Shown: positions 1 through 5,065 of the stretch, in pieces | How the letters are laid out: the number at the start of each line of letters is the position of its first letter | Position numbering within the stretch: the first letter of the stretch is position 1 | Assembly (NCBI GenBank): GCA_028679775.1 | Contig: JAJRAX010000156.1 | Span: 1-8,717 of the forward strand | Direction of reading: 5' to 3' | Origin: Methanothrix sp. | GTDB taxonomy: Archaea; Halobacteriota; Methanosarcinia; Methanotrichales; Methanotrichaceae | DNA: 8,717 nt | Translations under genes and position numbers: made by a program | Notes under the pieces: generated by a model | Databases searched by the model: none | What the model was told of the DNA's origin: nothing | The model's input: only the letters and a program-made list of their open reading frames with translations

Positions 1-285
1 CTTGCCGATGTATTTGGAACGGGTCTTGCCGCCCTCCCGCCAGTAGCCGTACCAGTAGGGGCCGTGCGGGCAGCCCTTGCATTTTTTGCCGCAGGAGACC
101 TTCTCCAGGCGATAGGTTATGGAGCCGAAGGTGTGCGTCTTCAGGACCTCGCGATCGGCTGGGAGATCTTCTTCCTTTGGGGGATTTTCTCTCTCGGAGA
201 TGAGCTGCTGCACTAGATCTCTGATCTCATAGAGCTCTGAGAGTCCCTGGCTCTCAAGGGCGCGGCGGATGGGTTGGGGTATCAA
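1..285 (-). CDS. DUF6788-like small protein, C-terminus cut by window edge
   Basis: The minus strand is open from an in-frame stop near 342 to the left edge. The visible part reads as an N-terminal segment (TLLIPQPIRRALESQG), a charged helical region, then a cysteine and aromatic block with CGKKCKGC, HGPYWYGYWREGG and KTRSKYIGK. The block C-x3-C-x2-C followed by HGPYWY and a basic YIG ending is typical of short proteins annotated DUF6788, whose function is unknown; the cysteines suggest a metal site or DNA-binding fold (inference). There is no in-frame ATG. The only usual start codon after the upstream stop that suits is TTG at 283-285. A TATA-like element on this strand at 310-316 predicts a transcription start near 287, so a leaderless TTG start is possible. 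Protein-like sequence continues a few residues upstream of the TTG, so the true start is uncertain, or the original start has been lost. Confidence 0.6.
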   Translation of the reverse strand, partial: MIPQPIRRALESQGLSELYEIRDLVQQLISERENPPKEEDLPADREVLKTHTFGSITYRLEKVSCGKKCKGCPHGPYWYGYWREGGKTRSKYIGK

Positions 286-293
286 CAGGGTGG

Positions 294-340
294 TCTTATG
301 TAACGATGGATATAAAGATGTTGGGGTGGGTTACATAAGA
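294..340. promoter_or_regulatory. Divergent promoter region bracketed by an 11-bp perfect inverted repeat
   Basis: TCTTATGTAAC at 294-304 is the exact reverse complement of GTTACATAAGA at 330-340, with 25 bp between. The interval contains a TATA-like core (ATATAAAG, 310-317) readable on either strand. Using the usual archaeal spacing of about 26 nt from TATA centre to transcription start, the minus start would be near 287 and the plus start near 339, so the two arms lie just inside both predicted starts. This is the layout of an archaeal repressor operator serving two divergent genes. The repeat and core are seen directly; the promoter and operator role is inferred. Confidence 0.4.
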
Positions 341-356
341 AGGAGAGAAAAGAAAA

Positions 357-704
357 GTGATTGACCGGCAGTCTGCCGACCTGCGGGAGGCCTTCCCTGA
401 GATGCAGGGTCTCTCGCCGCGCAATCTGAAGTACATGCGCGCCTTTCCGCGGACTTGGCAGGACCGCCAAATTGTGCAAGAGGTGCTTGCACAAATCACC
501 TGGTATTATAACCTAGCACACCTGTCCCGATCACCGAAAAGAAGAAGCCATACGATTATCCGCAAGATCGACTTTGACCGACTCAAGCAAGAGTACGAGC
601 GAAGCTTGACCAAGAATAGGTCATGGGTGAGTGCTACTAAAGAATGCGCCAACCATTGCCCCCGGCCCCGCTGCCCTTCATCCTCCGCGCCCTGCCTCTC
701 CTAA
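357..704 (+). pseudogene. DUF1016 (YhcG/PDDEXK family) N-domain fragment
   Basis: The frame beginning GTG at 357 encodes VIDRQSADLREAFPEMQG, SPRNLKYMRAF and a following W..QIVQEVLAQITW stretch. This matches the end of the DUF1016 N-terminal domain found in YhcG-type nucleases, where the family reads roughly VIDRLSADLRxxFPxMxGFSPRNLKYMRxF. Homology starts abruptly at the codons around 350-357 and fades at about 515, so the first part of the domain and the whole nuclease part are missing. Full-length proteins exceed 300 residues; this frame has 115. After residue 55 the sequence changes to an unrelated basic stretch with IIRKIDFDRLKQEYERS, which faintly resembles the C-terminal part of type I restriction HsdR subunits (weak). 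An AAGGAG-like site at 340-345 sits 11 nt before the GTG, so the fragment might still be translated. Most likely a gene remnant joined to another remnant. Confidence 0.6.
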
Positions 705-802
705 GTCAATCCCGGACACCATCTCTCCAGACCCAGCAGATACGCCGCTCCTGCAATCGTCGTCCCGAAGAAGACCACGCGACAACCGTGCTGCCCGGGC
801 AC
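701..802 (-). pseudogene. Remnant duplicate of the DUF364 gene 3' end
   Basis: On the minus strand this segment reads GQHGCRVVFFGTTIAG, then AAYLLGLERWCPGID and a TAG stop. It repeats the last 30 or so residues of the intact DUF364 gene ending at 1324, which finishes LERWCPRST. The central 66 bp (713-778) are identical to 1336-1401. The flanks are clearly diverged: 8 of 12 positions match on the stop-codon side and 18 of 24 on the other side. Nothing resembling the rest of DUF364 follows upstream; instead the antitoxin gene ends 33 bp away at 836. The copy therefore looks like the leftover of a second, diverged DUF364 homologue, or of a duplication made when the toxin-antitoxin segment arrived. 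Confidence 0.75.
713..778. repeat. 66-bp perfect direct repeat, copy 1
   Basis: Identical base for base to 1336-1401, same orientation, offset 623 bp. Together the two copies bracket the antitoxin and the broken toxin gene. Confidence 0.95.
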
Positions 803-835
803 GGCCAGATCAGAAGATCATAACCTTTGACTCTT

Positions 836-1123
836 TTATGCAGCTTCCTTCATCTTGAGCTCAACCTCGCCAGCAGCGATAGGCTTTGCCAGAAGCTTTC
901 CGTCACGAAAATCCTTCACAATCCGGTCAATCTCTCTGGAAGCTTCCGGCGTGAGGTAAGCCTCATCGCAAAGATCGCACATCCAAGCCGGCACGTTTTT
1001 GATGACCAACACCCCACCATTGACTTTAGTAACGTACTCTGTGACACCACGCCGTAATTTCCCCCTACCGCAATTGCAGGTATCCGGGATCAAATCATTC
1101 TTCTCGTCATATGGTTCGTCCAT
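836..1123 (-). CDS. YgiT/MqsA-type zinc-finger antitoxin
   Basis: A 95-residue protein starting at ATG 1121-1123. It resembles the N-terminal zinc-binding domain of MqsA-like antitoxins: a first cysteine pair in DTCNCGRGKLRRG (C16, C18), a middle GGVLVIKNVPAW that is strongly typical of the family, and a second pair in WMCDLCDEAYLTPEAS (C49, C52), followed by a helical tail (REIDRIVKDFRDGKL). It lacks the DNA-binding helix-turn-helix domain of full-length MqsA, as is usual for this short subfamily. The first cysteine pair is C-x-C instead of the more common C-x2-C. The start is fixed by a GGAGG site 7 nt upstream; the frame is open for 38 further codons upstream, but that stretch overlaps the toxin frame and is not family-like. 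It overlaps the toxin remnant by 34 nt, the normal toxin-first order for DUF4258/YgiT pairs. It appears intact. Confidence 0.8.
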   Translation of the reverse strand: MDEPYDEKNDLIPDTCNCGRGKLRRGVTEYVTKVNGGVLVIKNVPAWMCDLCDEAYLTPEASREIDRIVKDFRDGKLLAKPIAAGEVELKMKEAA

Positions 1124-1313
1124 TTCCCATCCTCCGGCCAGTAGACTGTTACGATTCTCAAGTGGTTTTCGCACAACGCAACCACGGCATGACAACACCG
1201 CCAACCTGCAATGCCGGCGATAAGCGCAGAGGGACATGGCTTGCCGTCAGGATAGTCTTCTATTATTCGTCCATCCAATCGTCTTCAATCTGCATTCCAT
1301 CCCGGTCCCTCAT
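1090..1313 (-). pseudogene. Decayed DUF4258 toxin of the MqsA-like pair
   Basis: The minus strand at 1090-1275 encodes DGRIIEDYPDGKPCPSALI, then CCHAVVAL, LRIVTVYWPE and a W..HMTRRMI ending, the conserved second half of DUF4258 proteins (RIIEdYPdDKPYPSCL, HVVVAL, ITVYEPdpxxW). An in-frame TGA lies three codons before this block. The preceding part of the family (HALExMxxdGM..eDV) is recognisable only in another frame as MRDRDGMQIEDDWMDE, starting at ATG 1311-1313 and closed by TAA. The N-terminal 30 or so residues with the histidine motif are absent, because the stop codon of DUF364 lies only about 10 nt upstream. A 5' truncation plus a frameshift or small deletion at about 1266-1280 indicates an inactive toxin. 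A TTG at 1276-1278 could still start a 62-residue fragment. Confidence 0.7.
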
Positions 1314-1323
1314 GCCTCTTCAT

Positions 1324-2091
1324 CTAGGTTGATCTCGGACACCATCTCTCCAGACCCAGCAGATACGCCGCTCCTGCAATCGTCGTCCCGAAGAAGACCA
1401 CCCGGCACCCGCGCTGCCCGGCCAGCTCCATCAATCCGTCAATTGTGCCGTTGACTATGGTCGATCCAGTTATCAGGACGAGCGGGCACTGCTCGAATAT
1501 CCGGCTGCTATCCAGGCCGTCGAGCACCTTCACGCCGCATCGCTCCTGCCCGGCCTCGGCCAGATCTGAGACCATCAACCTCTCTGGGCCCATGACCCGG
1601 ACAACGGCCTCCAAAAGAGCAGGCTGAAGTCCCACCATCCCGACCTTCTCAGCCTTCTGTTCACTGATCCAGGTCCCGGTGGACAAAGCACACATCTTCG
1701 GCCCGCTATCACTGCAATGCACAGTCCCTTCCACCAGCCCGAGATATCGAAGCACCGCATTCATGGTTGCGACCAAGACCGCCCTCTCGAAAATGCTCTT
1801 CAAGGGCATTTTAAGCACATCCTCCAGGGTTCCCTGAAAATGACCACGGTCTGCAGAGAAAGCCTGGCCGGCACAGCCCCGAAAGACAGCCTGCACCAGC
1901 ACCTCCCGACCCCGCAAGATGACCAGATCATCCCTACCAGTGTCTCCGATAGCCTGCTCAGCAGAAAGCGGCCCGCTCACCACAATCTCCTCCTTGAGCC
2001 CTTCTTTTTGCCAGGACCGCTGCCTCTCCAGCTCGGCAATGAAACGCTCCTTCGCCTCGCCCAGAAGATCTGCATTATATCTTGAAATCAA
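1324..2091 (-). CDS. DUF364 putative heavy-metal chelation protein
   Basis: A 255-residue cytoplasmic protein with no signal peptide or membrane segment. Its N-terminal half carries the pattern GREVLVQAVFRGCAGQAFSA (about 61-80), GTLEDVLKMPL and ATMNAVLRYLGLVEGTVHCS (108-127), typical of the DUF4213-like fold. The second half is a Rossmann-like DUF364 domain: GMVGLQPALLEAV, then VLITGSTIVNGTIDGLMEL (205-223) and VVFFGTTIAGAAYLLGLERWCP (231-252). Family members are often linked to metal transport or homeostasis genes but have no proven reaction. The start is TTG at 2089-2091, whose last bases overlap the modC stop (TTGA), preceded by a GGGTGAT site; a stop just upstream in frame rules out a longer form. 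The coupling to modC suggests a role in handling molybdate or tungstate after import (inference). C126, C134, C185, C202, C229 and C251 are candidate metal ligands. Its last 100 bp are duplicated at 701-802. Confidence 0.85.
   Translation of the reverse strand: MISRYNADLLGEAKERFIAELERQRSWQKEGLKEEIVVSGPLSAEQAIGDTGRDDLVILRGREVLVQAVFRGCAGQAFSADRGHFQGTLEDVLKMPLKSIFERAVLVATMNAVLRYLGLVEGTVHCSDSGPKMCALSTGTWISEQKAEKVGMVGLQPALLEAVVRVMGPERLMVSDLAEAGQERCGVKVLDGLDSSRIFEQCPLVLITGSTIVNGTIDGLMELAGQRGCRVVFFGTTIAGAAYLLGLERWCPRST
1336..1401. repeat. 66-bp perfect direct repeat, copy 2
   Basis: Lies inside the 3' end of the intact DUF364 gene and equals 713-778 exactly. Confidence 0.95.
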
Positions 2092-2798
2092 TGCAAATCA
2101 CCCACATCATCCTGTCCCGATCCCCAGGCAATGACCTCCTCCGCGCCACCCTTCAGAGCTATCTTTCCCCGCTCAAGAAGACAGGCAAAATCCCCCATGC
2201 TAACCACATCTCGAAGATCGTGGGTAACTATGATGCATGGAACCCCGCAGGCCCGAATGCTCTCCTTCAGCTCCCTCCTCATTGTCGCCTGCTTTCTTAC
2301 GTCCAAAGCAGAAAGCGGCTCATCCAGGAGAAGCAGCCGGGGCTCGATTATCAGGGCTCTGGCAAGAGCAATCCTCTGCTTCTGCCCGCCAGAGACGTCT
2401 GCTGCCTTGGCCTTCCGAACATCCCACAGCCCGGCCCGATCAAGATGCTCCTTTACAAGAACATCGATCTCATCCGCCGGCATCTTCCTGGTGCGAAGGC
2501 CGAAAGCCACATTGTCATAGACGCTCATATGCGGAAAGAGGGCATAGCTCTGAAAGACATACCCAATGCCCCGAGCCTCAGGAGGAATATTGATCTTCTT
2601 CTCTGAATCAAATAACGCCAGGCCGTCCAACGCAATCCTGCCTTCATCAGGACTGTCGAGCCCTGCGACCAGGTTAAGCAGACTGGTCTTTCCGCAGCCG
2701 TTATCACCCACCAGCATCAGCGTCTTTCCCCGGTCTATGTCCAGCTTCAGGCGCAAATCGAAATCCCGAAGCCTCTTCTTGATATCAACCTCTAGCAT
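2088..2798 (-). CDS. modC: Molybdate/tungstate ABC transporter ATP-binding protein
   Basis: A 236-residue ABC ATPase that powers oxyanion import through the adjacent permease. All nucleotide-binding motifs are present: Walker A GDNGCGKT (31-38), Q-loop FQSYALFPHM (Q83), signature VSGGQKQR (135-142), Walker B LLLLDEP (155-161), D-loop SALD, and the switch histidine in VTHD (H193). The start ATG 2796-2798 follows a GGAAGGTG site by 8 nt and overlaps the modB stop in ATGCTAG. An upstream extension to 2879 is open but lies inside modB. Canonical ModC proteins are about 350 residues with a C-terminal TOBE/Mop molybdate-sensing domain; this one ends after the ATPase core, so it has no visible metal-sensing module. 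That short form is frequent in archaea and in some sulfate or tungstate systems. The substrate is assigned from neighbouring modA and modB. Confidence 0.9.
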   Translation of the reverse strand: MLEVDIKKRLRDFDLRLKLDIDRGKTLMLVGDNGCGKTSLLNLVAGLDSPDEGRIALDGLALFDSEKKINIPPEARGIGYVFQSYALFPHMSVYDNVAFGLRTRKMPADEIDVLVKEHLDRAGLWDVRKAKAADVSGGQKQRIALARALIIEPRLLLLDEPLSALDVRKQATMRRELKESIRACGVPCIIVTHDLRDVVSMGDFACLLERGKIALKGGAEEVIAWGSGQDDVGDLH

Positions 2799-3649
2799 CT
2801 CTTGTACACCTTCCGGGTGAGAGTCTTGACCGATACGATGACCACAAAGGAAAACGCAACCAATATGATAGAAAGACACAACGAGACATCCAGGTCTCCC
2901 TGCATGGCTGTATAAATGGCCAAAGGCATGGTCTGGGTCCGACCCTGGAAGTTCCCGGCAAACATGATGGTAGCTCCAAACTCACCAAGAGATCGGGCAA
3001 AGGCCATTATGGCCCCAGAGATCAGGCCGTTCATGGCTATGGGTAGGATAACATGAATGAAAGTGTAAACCCGCGTAGCTCCCAGCGTCCGGGCGGCGTT
3101 CTCGAGAGACAGATCTACATCTTCAAAGCTCGTCCTAGCCTGACGAATGTAAAATGGCGAGGAGACGAAGACCTGAGCTATGATCACAGCCAGGGTAGTG
3201 AAGGCAATGCTGATCCCAAATGTTGTATTCAGGTAATGGCCTACCAGCCCCATCCTCCCGAAGGCCACCAACAGGGCAATGCCGGCCACGGCAGGAGGCA
3301 TGATCACCGGCAGGTCGATCAGGGAATCCGCCAGCTCTTTGCCCCAATAATTGAATCGAGCGCTGACGTAGGCTATGGGCGTGCCCATGATCACCACTGT
3401 GAATGTGGTTATGGTCGAGGTCATCAGGCTGAGCCGCAATGCATCTATCACAACCGGATCGTGCAATGTTCCCAGGATTGTGTCCAGAGGGCTTCTCAAA
3501 AAGAGCGCAATCACAGGCAGAGCTATGAAGGCCATAGCCAGTGTCAGCAGCAATCCCAGGCATGCCTTGAGAGCGATTTCCCGGCTCCGGGAAGGGATGG
3601 CAACTGCCCTGCCGATGCACTTATGCTCCTGATTAGAATCTCCAGACAT
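2792..3649 (-). CDS. modB: Molybdate/tungstate ABC transporter permease
   Basis: A BPD-type inner membrane permease of 285 residues from ATG 3647-3649. After a hydrophilic start, membrane segments lie at about 27-50 (ALKACLGLLLTLAMAFIALP), 73-95, 113-131 (PVIMPPAVAGIALLVAF), 147-165, 205-217 and 255-274. The cytoplasmic EAA loop that docks on ModC is ENAARTLGATRVYTFIHV (183-200), followed by GLISGAIMAFARSLGEFGAT, close to the ModB consensus. The gene overlaps modC by 7 nt. The start is not certain: an in-frame TTG at 3701-3703 would add 18 charged residues and is preceded immediately by a stop; neither candidate has a strong ribosome site. The gap to modA (80 to 134 nt) contains the stem-loop at 3773-3791, so this gene may be expressed less than modA. 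Confidence 0.9.
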   Translation of the reverse strand: MSGDSNQEHKCIGRAVAIPSRSREIALKACLGLLLTLAMAFIALPVIALFLRSPLDTILGTLHDPVVIDALRLSLMTSTITTFTVVIMGTPIAYVSARFNYWGKELADSLIDLPVIMPPAVAGIALLVAFGRMGLVGHYLNTTFGISIAFTTLAVIIAQVFVSSPFYIRQARTSFEDVDLSLENAARTLGATRVYTFIHVILPIAMNGLISGAIMAFARSLGEFGATIMFAGNFQGRTQTMPLAIYTAMQGDLDVSLCLSIILVAFSFVVIVSVKTLTRKVYKRC

Positions 3650-3764
3650 CTCAGCATCTCGGTTTCTCTGTTTCTCAGCCGCTCGATCACACTGGCGATT
3701 CAATCATTAAAGGATCTTGGAGCCGAGGTACTTTACATTCCTTACCTTCCCCCGGCCTAAAAGA

Positions 3765-3791
3765 AAGAGATTCCGGTCGCTTTTAGACCGG
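3765..3791 (-). terminator. Stem-loop with pyrimidine tail at the modA stop
   Basis: CCGGTC (3773-3778) pairs with GACCGG (3786-3791) around a 7-nt loop that contains part of the modA stop codon. Reading on the minus strand, the stem is followed by AATCTCTTTCTTTT. This is a weak intrinsic-terminator-like or RNA-processing/stabilising structure between modA and modB. The remaining intergenic sequence to 3703 shows no gene. Function is inferred from structure only. Confidence 0.45.
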
Positions 3792-4571
3792 AGTAAATCC
3801 GTACTTTAGAAGGACAGCCTTGCCTTCATCTGAGACAACGAGATTCACAAATTCCTGGCTCTCGGCAGGGTACTTGGATTCATTCATTACCGCTATAGGG
3901 TATTCACCGATAACGTTGAACTCATCCGGTATATCGATTTTGTCAACCTTGCCCGCCAGATCTTCAGTGATATCCGAGACATAAGCAAATCCCACATCAG
4001 CCTCACCTAAAGCCACCTTGGTCACCACATAATTGACATTGGTTTCCTCTGAGATGACATTTTCCAGTACTTTGGTCTTGTAGTCCGGGCCATAGGCGGA
4101 ATCGTTGCCTAGCTTGTTGATGATCTGCAGGGCGTAGTCTCCCACAGGCACATCCTTGGTTCCCATGACGATCTTGACGCCTGGCCGGGCCAGGTCGCTG
4201 AGATTATTGATCTGGGCAGGATTGTCCTTGGGAATGATGAGCGATATCTTGTTTTTGGTGAAGACGATCATGCTGCTGTTGTTGATCAGACCGGCATCCT
4301 TTACGGCATTCATCTGCTTCTTGTTGGCAGAAGCAAAGACATCAGTGTAAGCTCCATTCTCGATCTGGGTGCGAAGAGCCTGGGAGCCGTCAAAGTTGAA
4401 GGCCACGGTCATGCCGGTCTCATTCTCAAATATCCCTCCAATCTCACCGAAAGCGCCAGTAAGCGATGCAGCCGTAAAGACTGTCAGCTCCTTTTGCTCC
4501 TCAGATGCCCCCGCGACAGCAGTCAATGCCACGATAAAAACCATCGCGGGCAATATTAGTCTCTTGATCAT
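3783..4571 (-). CDS. modA: Molybdate-binding protein of ABC transporter
   Basis: A 262-residue extracytoplasmic solute-binding protein. It begins with a Sec-type signal peptide (basic MIKR, hydrophobic core LILPAMVFIVALTAV, likely cleavage after AGA around residue 22). The mature part carries ModA hallmarks: LTVFTAASLTGAFGEI (29-44), FNFDGSQALRTQIENG (58-73), TDVFASANKKQM (76-87), VPVGDYALQI (141-150) and VGFAYVSD (193-200). S36 and S63 are in the positions of oxyanion-binding serines in ModA. It is ModA-like, not the WtpA/TupA type with which many archaea take up tungstate. No lipobox cysteine and no C-terminal membrane helix are present, so its surface retention is unclear. ATG 4569-4571 is chosen because a GGAGG lies 8-9 nt upstream; an ATG eight codons earlier lacks a site. 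First gene of the operon. Confidence 0.92.
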   Translation of the reverse strand: MIKRLILPAMVFIVALTAVAGASEEQKELTVFTAASLTGAFGEIGGIFENETGMTVAFNFDGSQALRTQIENGAYTDVFASANKKQMNAVKDAGLINNSSMIVFTKNKISLIIPKDNPAQINNLSDLARPGVKIVMGTKDVPVGDYALQIINKLGNDSAYGPDYKTKVLENVISEETNVNYVVTKVALGEADVGFAYVSDITEDLAGKVDKIDIPDEFNVIGEYPIAVMNESKYPAESQEFVNLVVSDEGKAVLLKYGFTPV

Positions 4572-4610
4572 TGTATTTTCCCTCCGGGGTTGCATATAAT
4601 CACATTTGCT

Positions 4611-4643
4611 TGCCTTTATCGAATAGGCATCTATTTATGTAAA
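4611..4643 (-). promoter_or_regulatory. Candidate mod operon promoter with palindromic operator
   Basis: On the minus strand, TTTACATAAATAG (4631-4643) is a plausible archaeal TATA element, predicting a start near 4611 and a leader of about 40 nt before modA. Between the TATA and the predicted start lies TGCCTTTATCGAATAGGCA (4611-4629), a palindrome with perfect 5-bp ends and one further inner pair. That position suits a repressor that blocks polymerase, for example a ModE/TunR-like oxyanion sensor, but the bases do not match a ModE consensus that I can recognise. Confidence 0.35.
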
Positions 4644-4803
4644 ACATATTAATCTTTGCGCTCGACCAGATCTGAACCTTTTAGGCTACATCATTGATCA
4701 AATTTGTATCTGGAGGCTGCTGCTTTTGGCACTGGCTCCGGCACCATGCTGTGGAGTTGGGGGCAGAGACCCCCAACTTTTAGATACGAGTCCTTGAAAG
4801 GAA
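4644..4803. other. Intergenic region between divergent modA and RND transporter
   Basis: Apart from the hairpin at 4755-4780, nothing convincing is seen: no RNA gene and no protein-like frame. No clear TATA element for the plus-strand transporter was found here; a TTATAA at about 4863-4868 is the nearest weak candidate. Confidence 0.5.
4755..4780 (+). terminator. Strong hairpin followed by T residues
   Basis: AGTTGGGGG (4755-4763) and CCCCCAACT (4770-4778) form a perfect 9-bp stem with the 6-nt loop CAGAGA, followed on the plus strand by TTT. It resembles an intrinsic terminator for plus-strand transcription, but no plus-strand gene lies upstream, so it may belong to a repeated hairpin family or insulate the divergent transcripts. 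Confidence 0.45.
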
Positions 4804-5001
4804 GTGCTTCATGGTCCTTACAGGTCTTGGCCTCACCTCCAATTGAGAGATGAGCACGCGGATTATAAGGAATTATTTGAGAAAACTGCGGAAGATATCG
4901 GAATTAGGAAGAGGGATTGTGAAATGGCATGGTTCTTCGCCGAATTATGTAGGTTTGACCGAACGGAGAATTCATGCTTGGATAGGATATCACAACATTG
5001 A
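4804..5001 (+). CDS. Unrecognised small reading frame, doubtful
   Basis: From GTG 4804 this frame encodes 65 residues. Its centre looks protein-like: RDEHADYKELFEKTAEDIGI then RKRDCEMAWFFAELCRFDRT, an acidic, probably helical stretch with a plausible amphipathic pattern. The N-terminal HGPYRSWPHLQ is not recognised. AAAGGA lies almost directly before the GTG, too close for a good ribosome site; a TTG at 4843 could be an alternative. A second overlapping frame (ATG 4850 to TAA 5053) ends at the transporter's Shine-Dalgarno site and is equally unrecognised; only one can be real. No family assigned. It could be the tail of a lost gene. Low confidence. Confidence 0.22.
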   Translation: MLHGPYRSWPHLQLRDEHADYKELFEKTAEDIGIRKRDCEMAWFFAELCRFDRTENSCLDRISQH

Positions 5002-5065
5002 AGTAGATCTGATTGTAAAGACGATATGGAATTTATCGAATGATCTGCATTAAGGAGAATATAAT

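Noticed and set aside
521..532. 12-bp match CCTGTCCCGATC shared with 2111-2122, at the point where DUF1016 similarity ends
   Set aside because: A same-strand 12-mer match is expected about twice by chance in a window this long, and similarity does not extend on either side.
1124..1237. Extended N-terminus for the antitoxin
   Set aside because: The extra residues are cysteine- and arginine-rich shadow of the toxin frame, whereas ATG 1123 has a good GGAGG site and matches family length.
2799..2879. Extended N-terminus for modC
   Set aside because: It overlaps the end of modB, and ATG 2798 has a strong ribosome site and starts at the usual ABC N-terminal strand.
3053..3760. Long plus-strand frame of 235 codons
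   Set aside because: It lies opposite modB, has a His/Gln/Arg-rich composition with no recognisable motif, and is a shadow of a well-supported gene.
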